From: Cyanobium sp. Cruz-8D1
Lineage (GTDB): Bacteria > Cyanobacteriota > Cyanobacteriia > PCC-6307 > Cyanobiaceae
Reading direction: 5' to 3'
Assembly: GCF_024345975.1 (NCBI RefSeq)
Contig: NZ_JAGQCD010000022.1
Span: 1 to 59,001 of the forward strand
Length of the DNA: 59,001 bases
The position numbers and the translations under genes are program-made. Positions 49,706-58,880 of the stretch are shown here, in pieces; positions within the stretch are counted from its first letter, which is position 1, and each line of letters opens with the position of its first letter. A model generated the notes under the pieces. The model saw nothing but the letters and a program-made list of their open reading frames with translations. It ran no database searches and was not told the DNA's origin.

Positions 49706-52393
49706 ATGGCCGCCGCCCCTTCTGCCGCTCCCGCCACCGGCGCCGTCCGCCCCCGTACCGGCGCTGAGATCCGGGCGGCCTTCCTGGACTTCTTCGAGCA
49801 GCGTGGCCATCAGCGCGTGGCCAGTGCCTCGCTGGTGCCGGAAGACCCGACGGTGCTGCTGACGATCGCCGGCATGTTGCCGTTCAAGCCGGTGTTTCTG
49901 GGCCAGGCGCCGCGCCCGGCTCCCCGGGCCACCAGCAGCCAGAAGTGCATCCGCACCAACGACATCGAAAACGTGGGCCGCACGGCGCGGCATCACACGT
50001 TTTTCGAGATGCTCGGCAATTTTTCCTTCGGCGATTACTTCAAGAGCGAGGCGATTCAGTGGGCCTGGGAGCTGAGCACCGTGGTGTTTGGCCTTGATCC
50101 CCAGAACCTGGTGGTGAGTGTGTTCCGGGAGGACGACGAGGCTGCCGCCATCTGGCGCGAGGTGGTGGGGGTGAACCCGAACCGCATCGTGCGCCTGGAT
50201 GAGGCCGACAACTTCTGGGCCTCGGGCCCCACCGGCCCCTGCGGCCCCTGCTCGGAGCTCTACTACGACTTCAAGCCCGAACTCGGCGACAACGCCATCG
50301 ATCTCGAGGACGACAGTCGCTTCATCGAGTTCTACAACCTGGTGTTCATGCAGTACAACCGCGATGCGGCCGGTGCGCTGACGCCCCTGGCGAATCGCAA
50401 CATCGACACCGGCATGGGGCTGGAGCGGATGGCTCAGATCCTGCAGGCCGTTCCCAACAACTACGAAACCGATCTGATTTATCCGCTGATCGAGGCCGCG
50501 GCGGCCCTGGCGGCCGTGGACTATCCCAGCCTCGACGGCCCTGGCCAGACGAGCCTCAAGGTGATCGCCGATCACAGCCGCGCCATCACCCACTTGATCG
50601 GCGACGGTGTGACCGCCTCCAATCTCGGCCGTGGCTATATCCTACGCCGCCTGTTGCGCCGTGTCGTGCGCCATGGTCGTCGACTCGGCATCGACAAGCC
50701 GTTTTTAACGGCGATGGGGGAGGCGGCGATCGCGCTGATGGCCGAGGTCTATCCCCAGCTGCTGGAGCGGCGTGAGGCGATTCTGGCGGAACTGGAGCGT
50801 GAGGAGGGCCGCTTTCTGGAAACCCTGGAGCGTGGCGAAAAGCTGCTGGCCGAGGTGCTGGCGGCGCGCCCCAGCCAGATCAGTGGTGCCCAGGCCTTCG
50901 AGCTCTACGACACCTACGGCTTCCCGCTGGAACTCACCGAGGAGATTGCCCAGGAGCATGGCCTGAGCGTGGATCTGGCTGGCTTTGAGGCCGCCATGGA
51001 CGCCCAGCGTCAGCGGGCCAAGGCGGCGGCGGTGAGCCTTGATCTCACCCTGCAGGACGCGATCGAGCAGGTGGCTACCGCCCAGGCGGCCACCGAGTTC
51101 CGGGGCTATGAGCAGCTGGAGTATCCCTGTTGTGTGCTGGCGCTGGTGGTGAACGGCGAACCGGCCTCCACCGCCGTGGCCGGCGACACGGTGCAACTCG
51201 TGCTCGACACCACTCCTTTTTATGGCGAGGGCGGCGGCCAGGTGGGGGATCGCGGCCTGCTCAGCGGTGCAGGTGCCACTGGGGCTGAGGAGCTGCTCGT
51301 GACGATCGACGCGGTGAGCCGCAATCGCAGTGTGTTTGTGCACAGCGGCCGGCTGGAACGGGGCCAGCTGGCGGTGGGCGACCTGCTTCTGGCCCAGGTG
51401 GACCGGGCCTGCCGCCGCCGCGCCCAGGCGAATCACACCGCCACCCATCTGTTGCAGGCGGCGTTGAAACAGGTGGTGGATCCGGCGATCGCTCAGGCCG
51501 GGTCCCTGGTGGATTTCGATCGGCTGCGTTTCGACTTTCACTGCCCCCGGGCGGTGAGCGCCAGCGAGCTGGAACAGATCGAAGATCTGATCAATGGCTG
51601 GATCGCCGAGGCCCACGCGCTCGAGGATCAGGAGATGGAGCTCGAACGGGCAAAGGCTGCCGGCGCCGTGGCGATGTTTGGCGAGAAATACGCCGAGATG
51701 GTGCGGGTCGTCGATGTGCCGGGTGTGTCGATGGAGCTCTGCGGTGGCACCCATGTGGCCAACACCGCCGAGATCGGCCTGTTCAAGATCGTCAGTGAAA
51801 CCGGCGTGGCCGCTGGCATCCGCCGCATCGAAGCGGTGGCGGGACCAGCGGTGCTCGCTTACCTGAACGAGCGGGATCAGGTGGTGCGTCAGCTGGGCGA
51901 TCGCTTCAAGGTGCAGCCCAGCGAGATCATCGAGCGGGTGAGCGCCATGGCCGAGGAGCTCAAGGCCACCGGCAAGGCCCTGGCCGCCGCCCGCTCTGAA
52001 CTGGCGCTGGCGAAGGCGGCGGCGCTGGCGGCCCAGGCGGAGCCGCTCGGCTCCTTCCAGTTGCTGGTGGCCCGCCTCGATGGCGTGGAGGGCGCCGGTC
52101 TGCAGGGGGCGGCCCAGCAGCTGCAGCAGCAGCTGGGTGAGGGGGGCGCGGTGGTGCTGGGCGGCCTGCCCGATCCCGCCGACTTCAACAAGGTGATCCT
52201 GGTGGCTGCCTTCGGCGCGGCGGTGGTGCAGGCGGGCGCCAAGGCGGGTGCTTTCATCGGCACCATCGCCAAACGCTGCGGCGGTGGCGGTGGCGGCCGC
52301 CCTGCCCTGGCCCAGGCCGGCGGCCGCGACGGCGCCGCCCTGCCGGCAGCGCTCGCTGAAGCGCGCGCCGCCCTGGCCGCCGCCCTGGGCTGA
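49706..52393 (+). CDS. alaS: Alanyl-tRNA synthetase
   Basis: About 895 residues from the ATG at 49706 (an upstream ATG adds 12). The catalytic core starts [20 protein letters not shown] and has the class II motifs ([16 protein letters not shown]). The editing domain has [11 protein letters not shown], with the metal-binding partner motif [15 protein letters not shown]. The C-terminal DHHA1 part ends with the glycine-rich [20 protein letters not shown]. It charges tRNA-Ala and edits Ser/Gly. It is complete. Confidence 0.97.
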   Translation: MAAAPSAAPATGAVRPRTGAEIRAAFLDFFEQRGHQRVASASLVPEDPTVLLTIAGMLPFKPVFLGQAPRPAPRATSSQKCIRTNDIENVGRTARHHTFFEMLGNFSFGDYFKSEAIQWAWELSTVVFGLDPQNLVVSVFREDDEAAAIWREVVGVNPNRIVRLDEADNFWASGPTGPCGPCSELYYDFKPELGDNAIDLEDDSRFIEFYNLVFMQYNRDAAGALTPLANRNIDTGMGLERMAQILQAVPNNYETDLIYPLIEAAAALAAVDYPSLDGPGQTSLKVIADHSRAITHLIGDGVTASNLGRGYILRRLLRRVVRHGRRLGIDKPFLTAMGEAAIALMAEVYPQLLERREAILAELEREEGRFLETLERGEKLLAEVLAARPSQISGAQAFELYDTYGFPLELTEEIAQEHGLSVDLAGFEAAMDAQRQRAKAAAVSLDLTLQDAIEQVATAQAATEFRGYEQLEYPCCVLALVVNGEPASTAVAGDTVQLVLDTTPFYGEGGGQVGDRGLLSGAGATGAEELLVTIDAVSRNRSVFVHSGRLERGQLAVGDLLLAQVDRACRRRAQANHTATHLLQAALKQVVDPAIAQAGSLVDFDRLRFDFHCPRAVSASELEQIEDLINGWIAEAHALEDQEMELERAKAAGAVAMFGEKYAEMVRVVDVPGVSMELCGGTHVANTAEIGLFKIVSETGVAAGIRRIEAVAGPAVLAYLNERDQVVRQLGDRFKVQPSEIIERVSAMAEELKATGKALAAARSELALAKAAALAAQAEPLGSFQLLVARLDGVEGAGLQGAAQQLQQQLGEGGAVVLGGLPDPADFNKVILVAAFGAAVVQAGAKAGAFIGTIAKRCGGGGGGRPALAQAGGRDGAALPAALAEARAALAAALG

Positions 52394-52431
52394 GGAGGCT
52401 CAGGGCGGGCCTCAGACGGCAGTGGGTGCGT

Positions 52432-53436
52432 CTAACGCGTGCGCAGCCGCCGTCGCCGTCGCCAGCGGGAGACGGGGCCTGGGGGCCCTGCCCGCTCAAT
52501 CGCCTCCTGCAGGGGGCCCAGGCTCGCGCAGCCTTCCAGTTGCACCAGCGCCTGCAAGGCGCTGCCCACGGCCGCACGCTCGCCGGGGTGCCCCATGGCG
52601 GCCACCACCGCAGCCACCAGATCTGGGTGGCCATGGTCTGGGGTGCCAGCAGCTACCGCCGCCGCCGCAGCGCCAGTGGCTGGCTCCACCTCCCCGGACA
52701 GTGGCTGAAACCGGCAGGTGAGCTCCACGATCCAGCGCAGCCCTGCGGGCGGATGGCAGCGCCAGCCCTGCACGATCAGCCCCGCCAGATGCTCGCCGGG
52801 ATCCGGCAGCAGCACCCCCGGCAGGGCTGATGGCTGCGGCGGGGCGTGCCGGGCGCTGGCGGCCTGCCCCGAGCCCAGCAGCGGCAAGGTGTGGATCTGG
52901 AGGGGCAGGCGCCCCGTGCGCACGGCCTCGCCGGCCGCCCCCTCCAGCGCACAGCGCTGCAGGGTGGCCACCGCCCGGCGCGAGGCCAGGCCAGCGAATC
53001 CGCCCGCTGCGCCCATCACCACCAGCTCCAGCCGCCGCACCGGCAAGGGCTGACCGCCGCAGCGGACCGGCCCCAGGTGGCTGGCCAGATCCCCCTGGGC
53101 CAGCAGGGTGAGGCCGTTGTGCGCGGCCGCCGCGCCGAGTTGCTTGGCGGCCCGCAGGGCCAGGCCGCTCAGCAGCCAGGAGCGCCGCTGCAGCCCCAGG
53201 CAGCGCGCCGCCACCGAACCGTCGCCGGCCGCCTTGCCCAGCCGTGCCACCGCCAGGGCGGCCAGCTCGAAGCCGGCACCGTTGTCATGGTTGAAGTCGA
53301 TCAGCTCCAGCCACTCCTGCCAGCGGCGCAGGGCCAGCGGTGGTGCGGCCAGGCAGGCAGCGAGCAACCGGCGCAGCGGCGGATCGGGAGCCGGGCCGAC
53401 CCAGGGGCGGATCCGGTGGGGATCAAAGACCGTCAT
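52432..53436 (-). CDS. Degenerate nucleotidyltransferase-family protein
   Basis: A 334-residue protein from the ATG at 53436; the long frame above this start is antisense to the next gene. It aligns by eye with the plus-strand neighbour at 53543: LLSGLALRAAKQLGAAAAHN, GLTLLAQGDLASHLGPVRCG and LPVRRLELVVMGAAGG correspond to the neighbour's VPVMLVKGLPLALQAYAD and LRPMGDFDLVVPFAQA. In this copy the acidic D-x-D of the nucleotidyltransferase site (DFD) is replaced by RLELV, and the K/G loop is changed, so catalysis is unlikely. It may be a regulator or structural partner of the intact paralogue. Confidence 0.65.
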   Translation of the reverse strand: MTVFDPHRIRPWVGPAPDPPLRRLLAACLAAPPLALRRWQEWLELIDFNHDNGAGFELAALAVARLGKAAGDGSVAARCLGLQRRSWLLSGLALRAAKQLGAAAAHNGLTLLAQGDLASHLGPVRCGGQPLPVRRLELVVMGAAGGFAGLASRRAVATLQRCALEGAAGEAVRTGRLPLQIHTLPLLGSGQAASARHAPPQPSALPGVLLPDPGEHLAGLIVQGWRCHPPAGLRWIVELTCRFQPLSGEVEPATGAAAAAVAAGTPDHGHPDLVAAVVAAMGHPGERAAVGSALQALVQLEGCASLGPLQEAIERAGPPGPVSRWRRRRRLRTR

Positions 53437-53503
53437 CGGCGCCAGGCGGGCAGGGTCCACCCTGACCCAGGATGATCCCTGCACCGCTCCCAGGGGTCCC
53501 GGC

Positions 53504-53533
53504 CCATTGCTCCCCCGTCCATTGCTTACCCGT
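53504..53533. repeat. Imperfect 15-base direct repeat in the divergent nucleotidyltransferase promoter
   Basis: CCATTGCTCCCCCGT is followed directly by CCATTGCTTACCCGT, 13 of 15 bases identical, just before the ATG at 53543. A short inverted repeat CAGGGT-CC-ACCCTG lies nearby at 53451-53464. Both fall in the 106-base region between the two divergent starts and could be regulator sites. Confidence 0.5.
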
Positions 53534-53542
53534 CTGCGGGCG

Positions 53543-54802
53543 ATGGCTGCCACCGGCCCTGGGGCTGCTCTCCCCACCTGGCGACCCACTGCGGCGCAGG
53601 CGCTTGTGCTGCAGGCCTGTCTGCTGCCTGAGGCACCGGCCCAGACGGCCTTTCGTACCTGGGCCGGTGCCGCCGAGTCGCCGCTCAGCGATGCGGCCAC
53701 CCGGCGGTTGTTGCCGCTGCTGTGGTCGCGCTGGCGCCAGTTGCCGCACACCGGCGACGCTGCGGCTGCCCACGCGGTTGTGGCGGGGAGCCTGCCCGAG
53801 GTGAAGCGCACCTGGCTGGAGAACCACCGCCGCCTCAAGGCCGCCAACGTGCTGGCTGACCAGCTGGCGGCCGCCGGTGTGCCGGTGATGCTGGTCAAGG
53901 GGTTGCCCCTGGCCCTCCAGGCCTACGCAGATCTTGGCCTGCGACCCATGGGCGACTTCGATCTCGTGGTGCCGTTCGCCCAGGCGCAACCGGCCCTGCA
54001 GGTGCTGGCCGCCGCCGGTTGGCGCCCGCTGCCCACCCCGCTCAAGCACTCCAGCCATGAAGACGGCGAGGCGCTCCTGCCGCCCTGGGCACTCCAGCCC
54101 CGTCCGCTCGAGGCGTTTGATGACCCGTTCCTGCAGGTGCGCCACAGCCATGGCTTTCGCCATGCCAGCGGCCTGGAAGCCGACCTGCACTGGTTCGTCT
54201 TTCAGGGCCAGTGCGATCCCGGTGTCGATGACGGGCTCTGGCACAGGGCCATCGCCCTGGCCTCGCTGAACCGGGCCCCCGGTTGCCGACCATCGCCGCT
54301 GCTGCTGGTGCCCGACCCGGCGGATCACCTGCTGCTGCTGCTGAGCCATGCCGCCCGCTGGGACGCGGTGCCGGCGGTGCGCTGGCTGGCGGATGCGGCC
54401 CTGCTGCTGCGCGCGGCCCCCACCCTCGACTGGGACCTCCTGCGGCTGGAGGCGCGCCGCCGCCGGCTCGCGGCCCTGGTGGCGCCGATGCTGGCGCTGC
54501 TACAGGAGCAGGCGCAGGCGGCCGTGCCCGCAGCACTGGTGCACGAGCTGGCGGCGGTGCGCCTGTCGCGGCGGGAGCGGCTGCTGGCCCCGGTGCAACC
54601 GGGCAGTCCCGACTGGCGTGGTGGCGTGGAAGAAGTGCGCTATCTCCACCGGCGCTGGCGCCAGCTGCGGCGGCGAGCGGCGGCCGGAGCCCCTGTGCCT
54701 GAGTTCCACCGGTTTGCCTGCCACGTGCTCGGGGCACCGGATCTGCGGGCGCTCAATGGCTATGCGCTGACGGAGTTGCAGCGACGTCTGGGTTGGCGCT
54801 GA
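53543..54802 (+). CDS. Nucleotidyltransferase family protein (NTP_transf_5 type)
   Basis: About 419 residues from the ATG at 53543; a TTG at 53522 is an alternative. It has the family core KAANVLADQLAAAGVPVMLV, then KGLPLALQAYADLGLRPMGD and FDLVVPFAQA, where GDFDLVV supplies the D-x-D metal site, followed by SGLEADLHWF. A C-terminal helical part with PDPADHLLLLLSHAARWDAV is also typical. These enzymes occur in surface-polysaccharide loci and near RiPP (ribosomal peptide) genes; the reaction is not established. It is 58 bases upstream of the PqqD/HprK fusion on the same strand and diverges from its degenerate paralogue. Confidence 0.82.
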   Translation: MAATGPGAALPTWRPTAAQALVLQACLLPEAPAQTAFRTWAGAAESPLSDAATRRLLPLLWSRWRQLPHTGDAAAAHAVVAGSLPEVKRTWLENHRRLKAANVLADQLAAAGVPVMLVKGLPLALQAYADLGLRPMGDFDLVVPFAQAQPALQVLAAAGWRPLPTPLKHSSHEDGEALLPPWALQPRPLEAFDDPFLQVRHSHGFRHASGLEADLHWFVFQGQCDPGVDDGLWHRAIALASLNRAPGCRPSPLLLVPDPADHLLLLLSHAARWDAVPAVRWLADAALLLRAAPTLDWDLLRLEARRRRLAALVAPMLALLQEQAQAAVPAALVHELAAVRLSRRERLLAPVQPGSPDWRGGVEEVRYLHRRWRQLRRRAAAGAPVPEFHRFACHVLGAPDLRALNGYALTELQRRLGWR

Positions 54803-54837
54803 CGGGTGTGATCAGCGGCAGAGGCGAGAAGGTATTT

Positions 54838-54857
54838 TCATGTCGCTAAGGACATGA
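54838..54857. promoter_or_regulatory. Inverted repeat around the ribosome binding site of the PqqD/HprK gene
   Basis: TCATGTC-GCTAAG-GACATGA has perfect 7-base arms and a 6-base spacer. The likely ribosome binding site AAGGA straddles the loop and the second arm, directly before the start codons GTG-ATG-ATG. Folding of the RNA would hide the site; alternatively a protein dimer binds the DNA. Confidence 0.5.
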
Positions 54858-54860
54858 GTG

Positions 54861-56825
54861 ATGATGCTTGAGTGTGTTGATCCAGCGGGCCGCGGTGCAG
54901 GAGCTTGGCGGCATGGTGATGCTGAGATCAGCGGATTCAAGATCAACGAACCCGATGTGATTCATCAGGCCTTCGAGGATGAGGTCGTGGTGGTGGATCT
55001 GCGCTCCGGCGCCTATTTCGGCCTCAGCGATTCCGCCACCAGGGCCTGGAAGATGGTGGGTCCCGAGGGTGTCTCCACAGCGGGCCTCGCTGCTGCCATG
55101 CGCAGCATCTGGCCCGAGTCCACTGCTGCGATCGAAGCTGATGTGTGTCAGTTCGTTGATCAGCTCCTGGCCCATGATCTGATCGTTCCCATCGCCGCCT
55201 GCCCATCGCCGTTGCCGGCGCCCGAGGGAATGGTGCCGGCCTACGGGCCTCCTGTGCTGCAGAAGCACAGCGATCTGCAGGAGCTGTTTCTGCTGGATCC
55301 GGTCCATGAGGTGGATCCAGGGGCCGGCTGGCCGAATCTGCCTGAACAGGGCGGCAGCGTGGTGCTGACGGTCGCCCCTGACCGTGAACGGCTGGTGGCC
55401 CGCACCCCCGAGCTCACGCTGCTGATTCATCGCACCACCGGCCTTTATGCCGTCCTTGACGGGGAGGCGCACTTGCTCTGGAGCCGCATCGCCAGTGGCC
55501 CTGCAACGCTGACCGCCGGCCCCTTCACCGATGCCCTCCTGCAGGCTGGCTTCGCCGTGGTGGTACCACTGGCCGACACCCCGGCGCCCTCGAGTGAGGC
55601 GATCGCCGTCGCGCCGGAGCCCCTGCCGACCCCGCCGCTGGCCCCCACCCTCCACCGCGATCTGGAGGACACCCTGCGGCCCTGGATCTCTCGCCCCCTG
55701 CCCCTGCCTGCCGCCGAGCCACTGCCGGCCCAGGTGATCACCGCCGCCTTCGACGCCTACGCCGCCGCCACGGCCGAGCGCTGCGGCACTGGCTTTGCGG
55801 AGCAGGCCTTCCGCCTCGGCGGGCGGCGCCTCGCTGTGCGCACCCTCCCCGGCCAGGACGTCGAAGCCCTGCTGCCCGCCCTGGCCCACCGGGCCGAGAC
55901 GGCTCCCCACGCCCATGACGCGCCCGCCCACGCTGGCCCAGCCCACGACCCGCCAGCCCTGAGGATCACCCTGTTCACCGCCACCGAGCTGCCGGCGTCG
56001 GCGCCGTTGGCGCAGGTGCTGCTCACCCTGGCCATCAACTTTTCCGACGCGATCGGCCCCCGCGGGGAGCTGCTGGCGCTGCAGGGGTCCGGGCTCTCCG
56101 GCCACTACGACCCCGGCACGCAGCTGCTGGCGGTGCTCGACCGCGCCGGCGGCCGGGCCTGGGTGGTGAAGCGCGACGAGGCGCCGTTGCCGTTCTGGGA
56201 GGTGGGCTCGCCGCTGCGGTTCCTGCTGCACGAGTGGTTCGCGGCCGAGGGCCTGCAGTTCGTGCACGGGGCCTGCGTGGGCGGCTCCCGCGGCGGGGTG
56301 CTGCTGGCTGGGCCCGGCGGCGCCGGCAAGTCGACCACGGCCCTGCTGTGCGTGGCTGCCGGCCTGCGCTATGTGGGCGACGACTACTGCCTGGCGGACC
56401 CGGCCCGCGGCTGGATCCACAGCCTCTACGGTACCGGTAAGCTCAAGGGCCCGGAGGATGTCCAGCGCCTGCCGGCTCTGCAGGGGCAGGCCATCAATGC
56501 CGATGCGTTCGAGCGGGGCGGCACGGGCAAGGCGGTGCTACCGCTGGCCGCGCTCTGGCCCGAGCGGATGGCTGAAGGCCTGCCCCTGCGGGCGATCCTG
56601 CTGCCCCGGCTCAGCAGCGACGCCGCACCGAGGCTCGAACCCTGCTCCGCCGCTGAGCTGCTGCTCTCCCTGGTGCCCAGCACGGTGGGCAAGCTGCCGG
56701 CGGCGGATGACGGCGATTGCCGCCGCCTGGTGCAGCTGGTCGCCGGCCTGCCCGCCTACGTGCTGCACCTCGGCGCCGACCCGTCGCTGCTGCCGGCCGC
56801 GATCGAGGCGCTCACCGGCCGATGA
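54861..56825 (+). CDS. Fused PqqD-like and HPr-kinase-like protein
   Basis: A protein of about 654 residues (GTG at 54858 and ATG at 54864 are alternative starts). Residues about 20-110 are a PqqD-like peptide-binding fold: PDVIHQAFEDEVVVVDLRSG, AYFGLSDSATRAWKMVGPEG, then VCQFVDQLLAHDLI. A second, weaker PqqD-like segment may lie at about 175-240 (ELTLLIHRTTGLYAVLDGEA). A proline-rich linker follows. The C-terminal domain (about 290-650) is HPr-kinase-like with Walker A LAGPGGAGKST near 487 and YVGDDYCLADP just after. HprK-like kinases of this kind phosphorylate peptides or act in 'HPr-related' systems beside PqqD proteins; the target here is unknown. The stop overlaps the glycosyltransferase start. 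Confidence 0.85.
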   Translation: MMLECVDPAGRGAGAWRHGDAEISGFKINEPDVIHQAFEDEVVVVDLRSGAYFGLSDSATRAWKMVGPEGVSTAGLAAAMRSIWPESTAAIEADVCQFVDQLLAHDLIVPIAACPSPLPAPEGMVPAYGPPVLQKHSDLQELFLLDPVHEVDPGAGWPNLPEQGGSVVLTVAPDRERLVARTPELTLLIHRTTGLYAVLDGEAHLLWSRIASGPATLTAGPFTDALLQAGFAVVVPLADTPAPSSEAIAVAPEPLPTPPLAPTLHRDLEDTLRPWISRPLPLPAAEPLPAQVITAAFDAYAAATAERCGTGFAEQAFRLGGRRLAVRTLPGQDVEALLPALAHRAETAPHAHDAPAHAGPAHDPPALRITLFTATELPASAPLAQVLLTLAINFSDAIGPRGELLALQGSGLSGHYDPGTQLLAVLDRAGGRAWVVKRDEAPLPFWEVGSPLRFLLHEWFAAEGLQFVHGACVGGSRGGVLLAGPGGAGKSTTALLCVAAGLRYVGDDYCLADPARGWIHSLYGTGKLKGPEDVQRLPALQGQAINADAFERGGTGKAVLPLAALWPERMAEGLPLRAILLPRLSSDAAPRLEPCSAAELLLSLVPSTVGKLPAADDGDCRRLVQLVAGLPAYVLHLGADPSLLPAAIEALTGR

Positions 56826-57559
56826 AGGTGAGCGTGATCGTGCCGGTGCTGAACGGCGAGCGGTTCCTGCCGGCGGCGCTCGAAAGCGTGCTGGCGCAGC
56901 CCCGCCAGCTGCCAGGCCTGGAGCTAGAGCTGATCGTGGTCGACAACGGCTCCGAGGACGGCACCGTCGCGCTGGTGCGGGACGCCTTCGCAGGCCGGGT
57001 GCAGCTGGTGCAGGAGCCGCGCCGCGGCATCGCCCACGCCCGCAATGCCGGCCTGGCGCTGGCCACGGCCCCGCTGATCGCCTGGCTCGATGCTGACGAT
57101 CTCTGGCTGCCGGACAAGCTGGCGCTGCAGTGCCGCTGGCTGGCCGCGCACCCGGAACTGGCCATGGTGTTCTGCCATGGCGATGAATTCAGCGACCCCG
57201 TTGGCGCCTTCCCCTGCCGTCCGGCGCAGCCGTTGCTGAGTCCCAGCGCGCTGCTGGCCCGGCGCGAGGCCTTCGAGGCGGCTGGCCCCTTCCCTGCCGT
57301 GGCCTGCGGCGAGTTCATCGCCTGGATCGGCTGGACGAAAACCCTGGCGCTGGCCTCCGGTGTGGTGGCGGAACTGCTGGTGCGCCGCCGCGTGCACGCC
57401 AGCAACACCACCCGCGCGGCCGGCGCCCTGCACGATTACGCCGCCGCCATGCACTGGCTGCTGCAACGGCGCCGCAGCCATGGCCTCGGCCAAGGCCCCG
57501 GCCAAGAGCCCAGCCAGGAACTCAGCCAAGGCCCCAGCCAGAGCCCGGTGGCCCCTTGA
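56822..57559 (+). CDS. Family 2 glycosyltransferase
   Basis: A 245-residue GT-A enzyme from the ATG at 56822 overlapping the upstream stop (ATGA). It has MKVSVIVPVLNGERFLPAAL, then LELIVVDNGSEDGT, RGIAHARNAGLALATAPLIA and the D-x-D motif WLDADDLW at about residues 82-89. It transfers a sugar from a nucleotide donor; the acceptor is unknown. The C-terminus has a Gly/Gln/Pro/Ser repeat (GQGPGQEPSQELSQGPSQSP) of low complexity. It overlaps the next gene. Confidence 0.88.
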   Translation: MKVSVIVPVLNGERFLPAALESVLAQPRQLPGLELELIVVDNGSEDGTVALVRDAFAGRVQLVQEPRRGIAHARNAGLALATAPLIAWLDADDLWLPDKLALQCRWLAAHPELAMVFCHGDEFSDPVGAFPCRPAQPLLSPSALLARREAFEAAGPFPAVACGEFIAWIGWTKTLALASGVVAELLVRRRVHASNTTRAAGALHDYAAAMHWLLQRRRSHGLGQGPGQEPSQELSQGPSQSPVAP

Positions 57560-58740
57560 CGGCCCTGTTGTTCAGCCCCGTGCTGCCAAGCCCCACAGGG
57601 GGTGGCTCGGCCATGCGTGCCAGCGCCGTGCTGGAGGTGCTGGCGGAGCAGGGTCCGGTGATCGTGGTGCACCTGCCGGTGTGGGGAGACCGCTCCGAGC
57701 TGTTTGATCGCCGCTGGGTGCAGCGCCACGCCACAGCCGTGCTGCGTATCACCGCCGATGAGCTGCCGCAGCTGACCGAGCGGGTGGCGGCGACGCTCAG
57801 CGCCTGTGTGCCGGATCAGCCGCTGCGCCTGATCCATGCCTTCCGCCTGGTGGTGGCCCCGCTGGCGCTGCGCTGCCTGGGGCTGGCTGCCGTCCGGCCG
57901 CGCCTGCTGCTGGATCTCGACGACGACGAATGCGCCCGCGATCTGGAGTACGCGGCGCTGGAGCAGGCCGCGGGACGGAGGGAGCGGGCCGAGCGCCTGC
58001 GGGCGGAGCGGGGTCGCATGGAACGCTTCCGTGGGCTGCTGCTGCAGCGCTTCGATCAGGTGTTTCTGGCCAATGCCGCCGACTGCCGGCTGCTGGCCAA
58101 GCGCTACCCCGACCGGTGCTTCGTGCACCTTCCCAACGTGATGCGGCCCTTACCGCCCCGAATCATGGGGATGGCTGGGCCAAGCAGGCCGGTGGCGGCC
58201 GATCCCCGCGCGCTGTTGTTTCTCGGCACGCTCGATTACCTCCCCAACGAAGACGGTGTGGCCTTCTTCGTTGATGAGGTGCTCCCCCTCCTCCGTGCCG
58301 CCGATGCCGCCATGACCCTGCGGGTGGTGGGTGTGGGCCTGCCGCCCTCCCTGGCAGGCCTCGCCGCCGTGCCGGGGGTAACGCTGGTGGGACCCGTGCC
58401 GGAGACGGCACCGGAATTCGCCCAGGCCGGGATGCTGGTGGTGCCGCTGCGGGCCGGTAGCGGCAGCCGCATCAAGATCCTGGAGGCCTTCCAGCACGGC
58501 ACCCCCGTGGTGTCCACCGCCAAGGGGGCCGAAGGTCTGGCCGTGGTGGATGGCGAGCAGTTGCTGCTGGCGGACAGTCCGGCGGCCCTGGCCGCCGCCT
58601 GCCTCGCCCTCGCTGCCGATCCAACGCTGCGCCAGCGCCTCGCCACCAACGCCCGCGGCTGGGTGGAGCGCGAGCACGGGCTGGAGGCCATGGCCACGGT
58701 CTTTGCCCGGGCCATGGACCTTCCCGGTGTGGACGCTTGA
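57556..58740 (+). CDS. Group 1 / family 4-like glycosyltransferase
   Basis: A 394-residue GT-B enzyme from a TTG start that overlaps the previous stop. The N-terminal loop PTGGGSAMRASAVLEVLAEQ and the C-terminal donor-site block are clear: ALLFLGTLDYLPNEDGVAFF, then VPLRAGSGSRIKILEAFQHG and TPVVSTAKGAEGLAV. The E-x7-E motif (KILEAF with later E) is present. The gene overlaps the sulfotransferase start (TGATG). The substrate is likely the same surface glycan or peptide as the neighbours. Confidence 0.88.
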   Translation: MTALLFSPVLPSPTGGGSAMRASAVLEVLAEQGPVIVVHLPVWGDRSELFDRRWVQRHATAVLRITADELPQLTERVAATLSACVPDQPLRLIHAFRLVVAPLALRCLGLAAVRPRLLLDLDDDECARDLEYAALEQAAGRRERAERLRAERGRMERFRGLLLQRFDQVFLANAADCRLLAKRYPDRCFVHLPNVMRPLPPRIMGMAGPSRPVAADPRALLFLGTLDYLPNEDGVAFFVDEVLPLLRAADAAMTLRVVGVGLPPSLAGLAAVPGVTLVGPVPETAPEFAQAGMLVVPLRAGSGSRIKILEAFQHGTPVVSTAKGAEGLAVVDGEQLLLADSPAALAAACLALAADPTLRQRLATNARGWVEREHGLEAMATVFARAMDLPGVDA

Positions 58741-58880
58741 TGGCAGCAGATCCCCCCCAGTCGTTGATTCTTGTGGGAACCCACCACAAGACTGGCACCG
58801 TTTGGATGCAGAAGCTCTTCTCGGAGATCTGCTCTTGTTATGAATTAAAATTCTACCAAGGTGGGCAAAATGGGTCTTGA
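58740..58880 (+). pseudogene. Truncated sulfotransferase (5'-PAPS-binding part only)
   Basis: The ATG at 58740 overlaps the glycosyltransferase stop. The 46-residue frame SLILVGTHHKTGTVWMQKLF contains the PAPS phosphate-binding motif (HKTGT) at the N-terminus of sulfotransferases, then stops at 58880 after FYQGGQNGS. A full enzyme needs about 250-300 residues. The break falls next to the start of an IS1595-type element, so insertion of that element most likely cut the gene. Confidence 0.8.

Noticed and set aside
53437..53898. Extending the degenerate nucleotidyltransferase to 53898
   Set aside because: The extra 154 codons are the antisense of the start of the intact paralogue and carry no recognisable sequence.
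57480..57545. A possible CRISPR or structural repeat array at the end of the GT2 gene
   Set aside because: It is only a coding low-complexity stretch of Gly, Gln, Pro and Ser codons with no conserved repeat-spacer pattern.
52432..58880. A lasso-peptide biosynthetic cluster
   Set aside because: The kinase and nucleotidyltransferase fit, but there is no asparagine-synthetase-like cyclase, no transglutaminase-like protease and no precursor peptide within the window.
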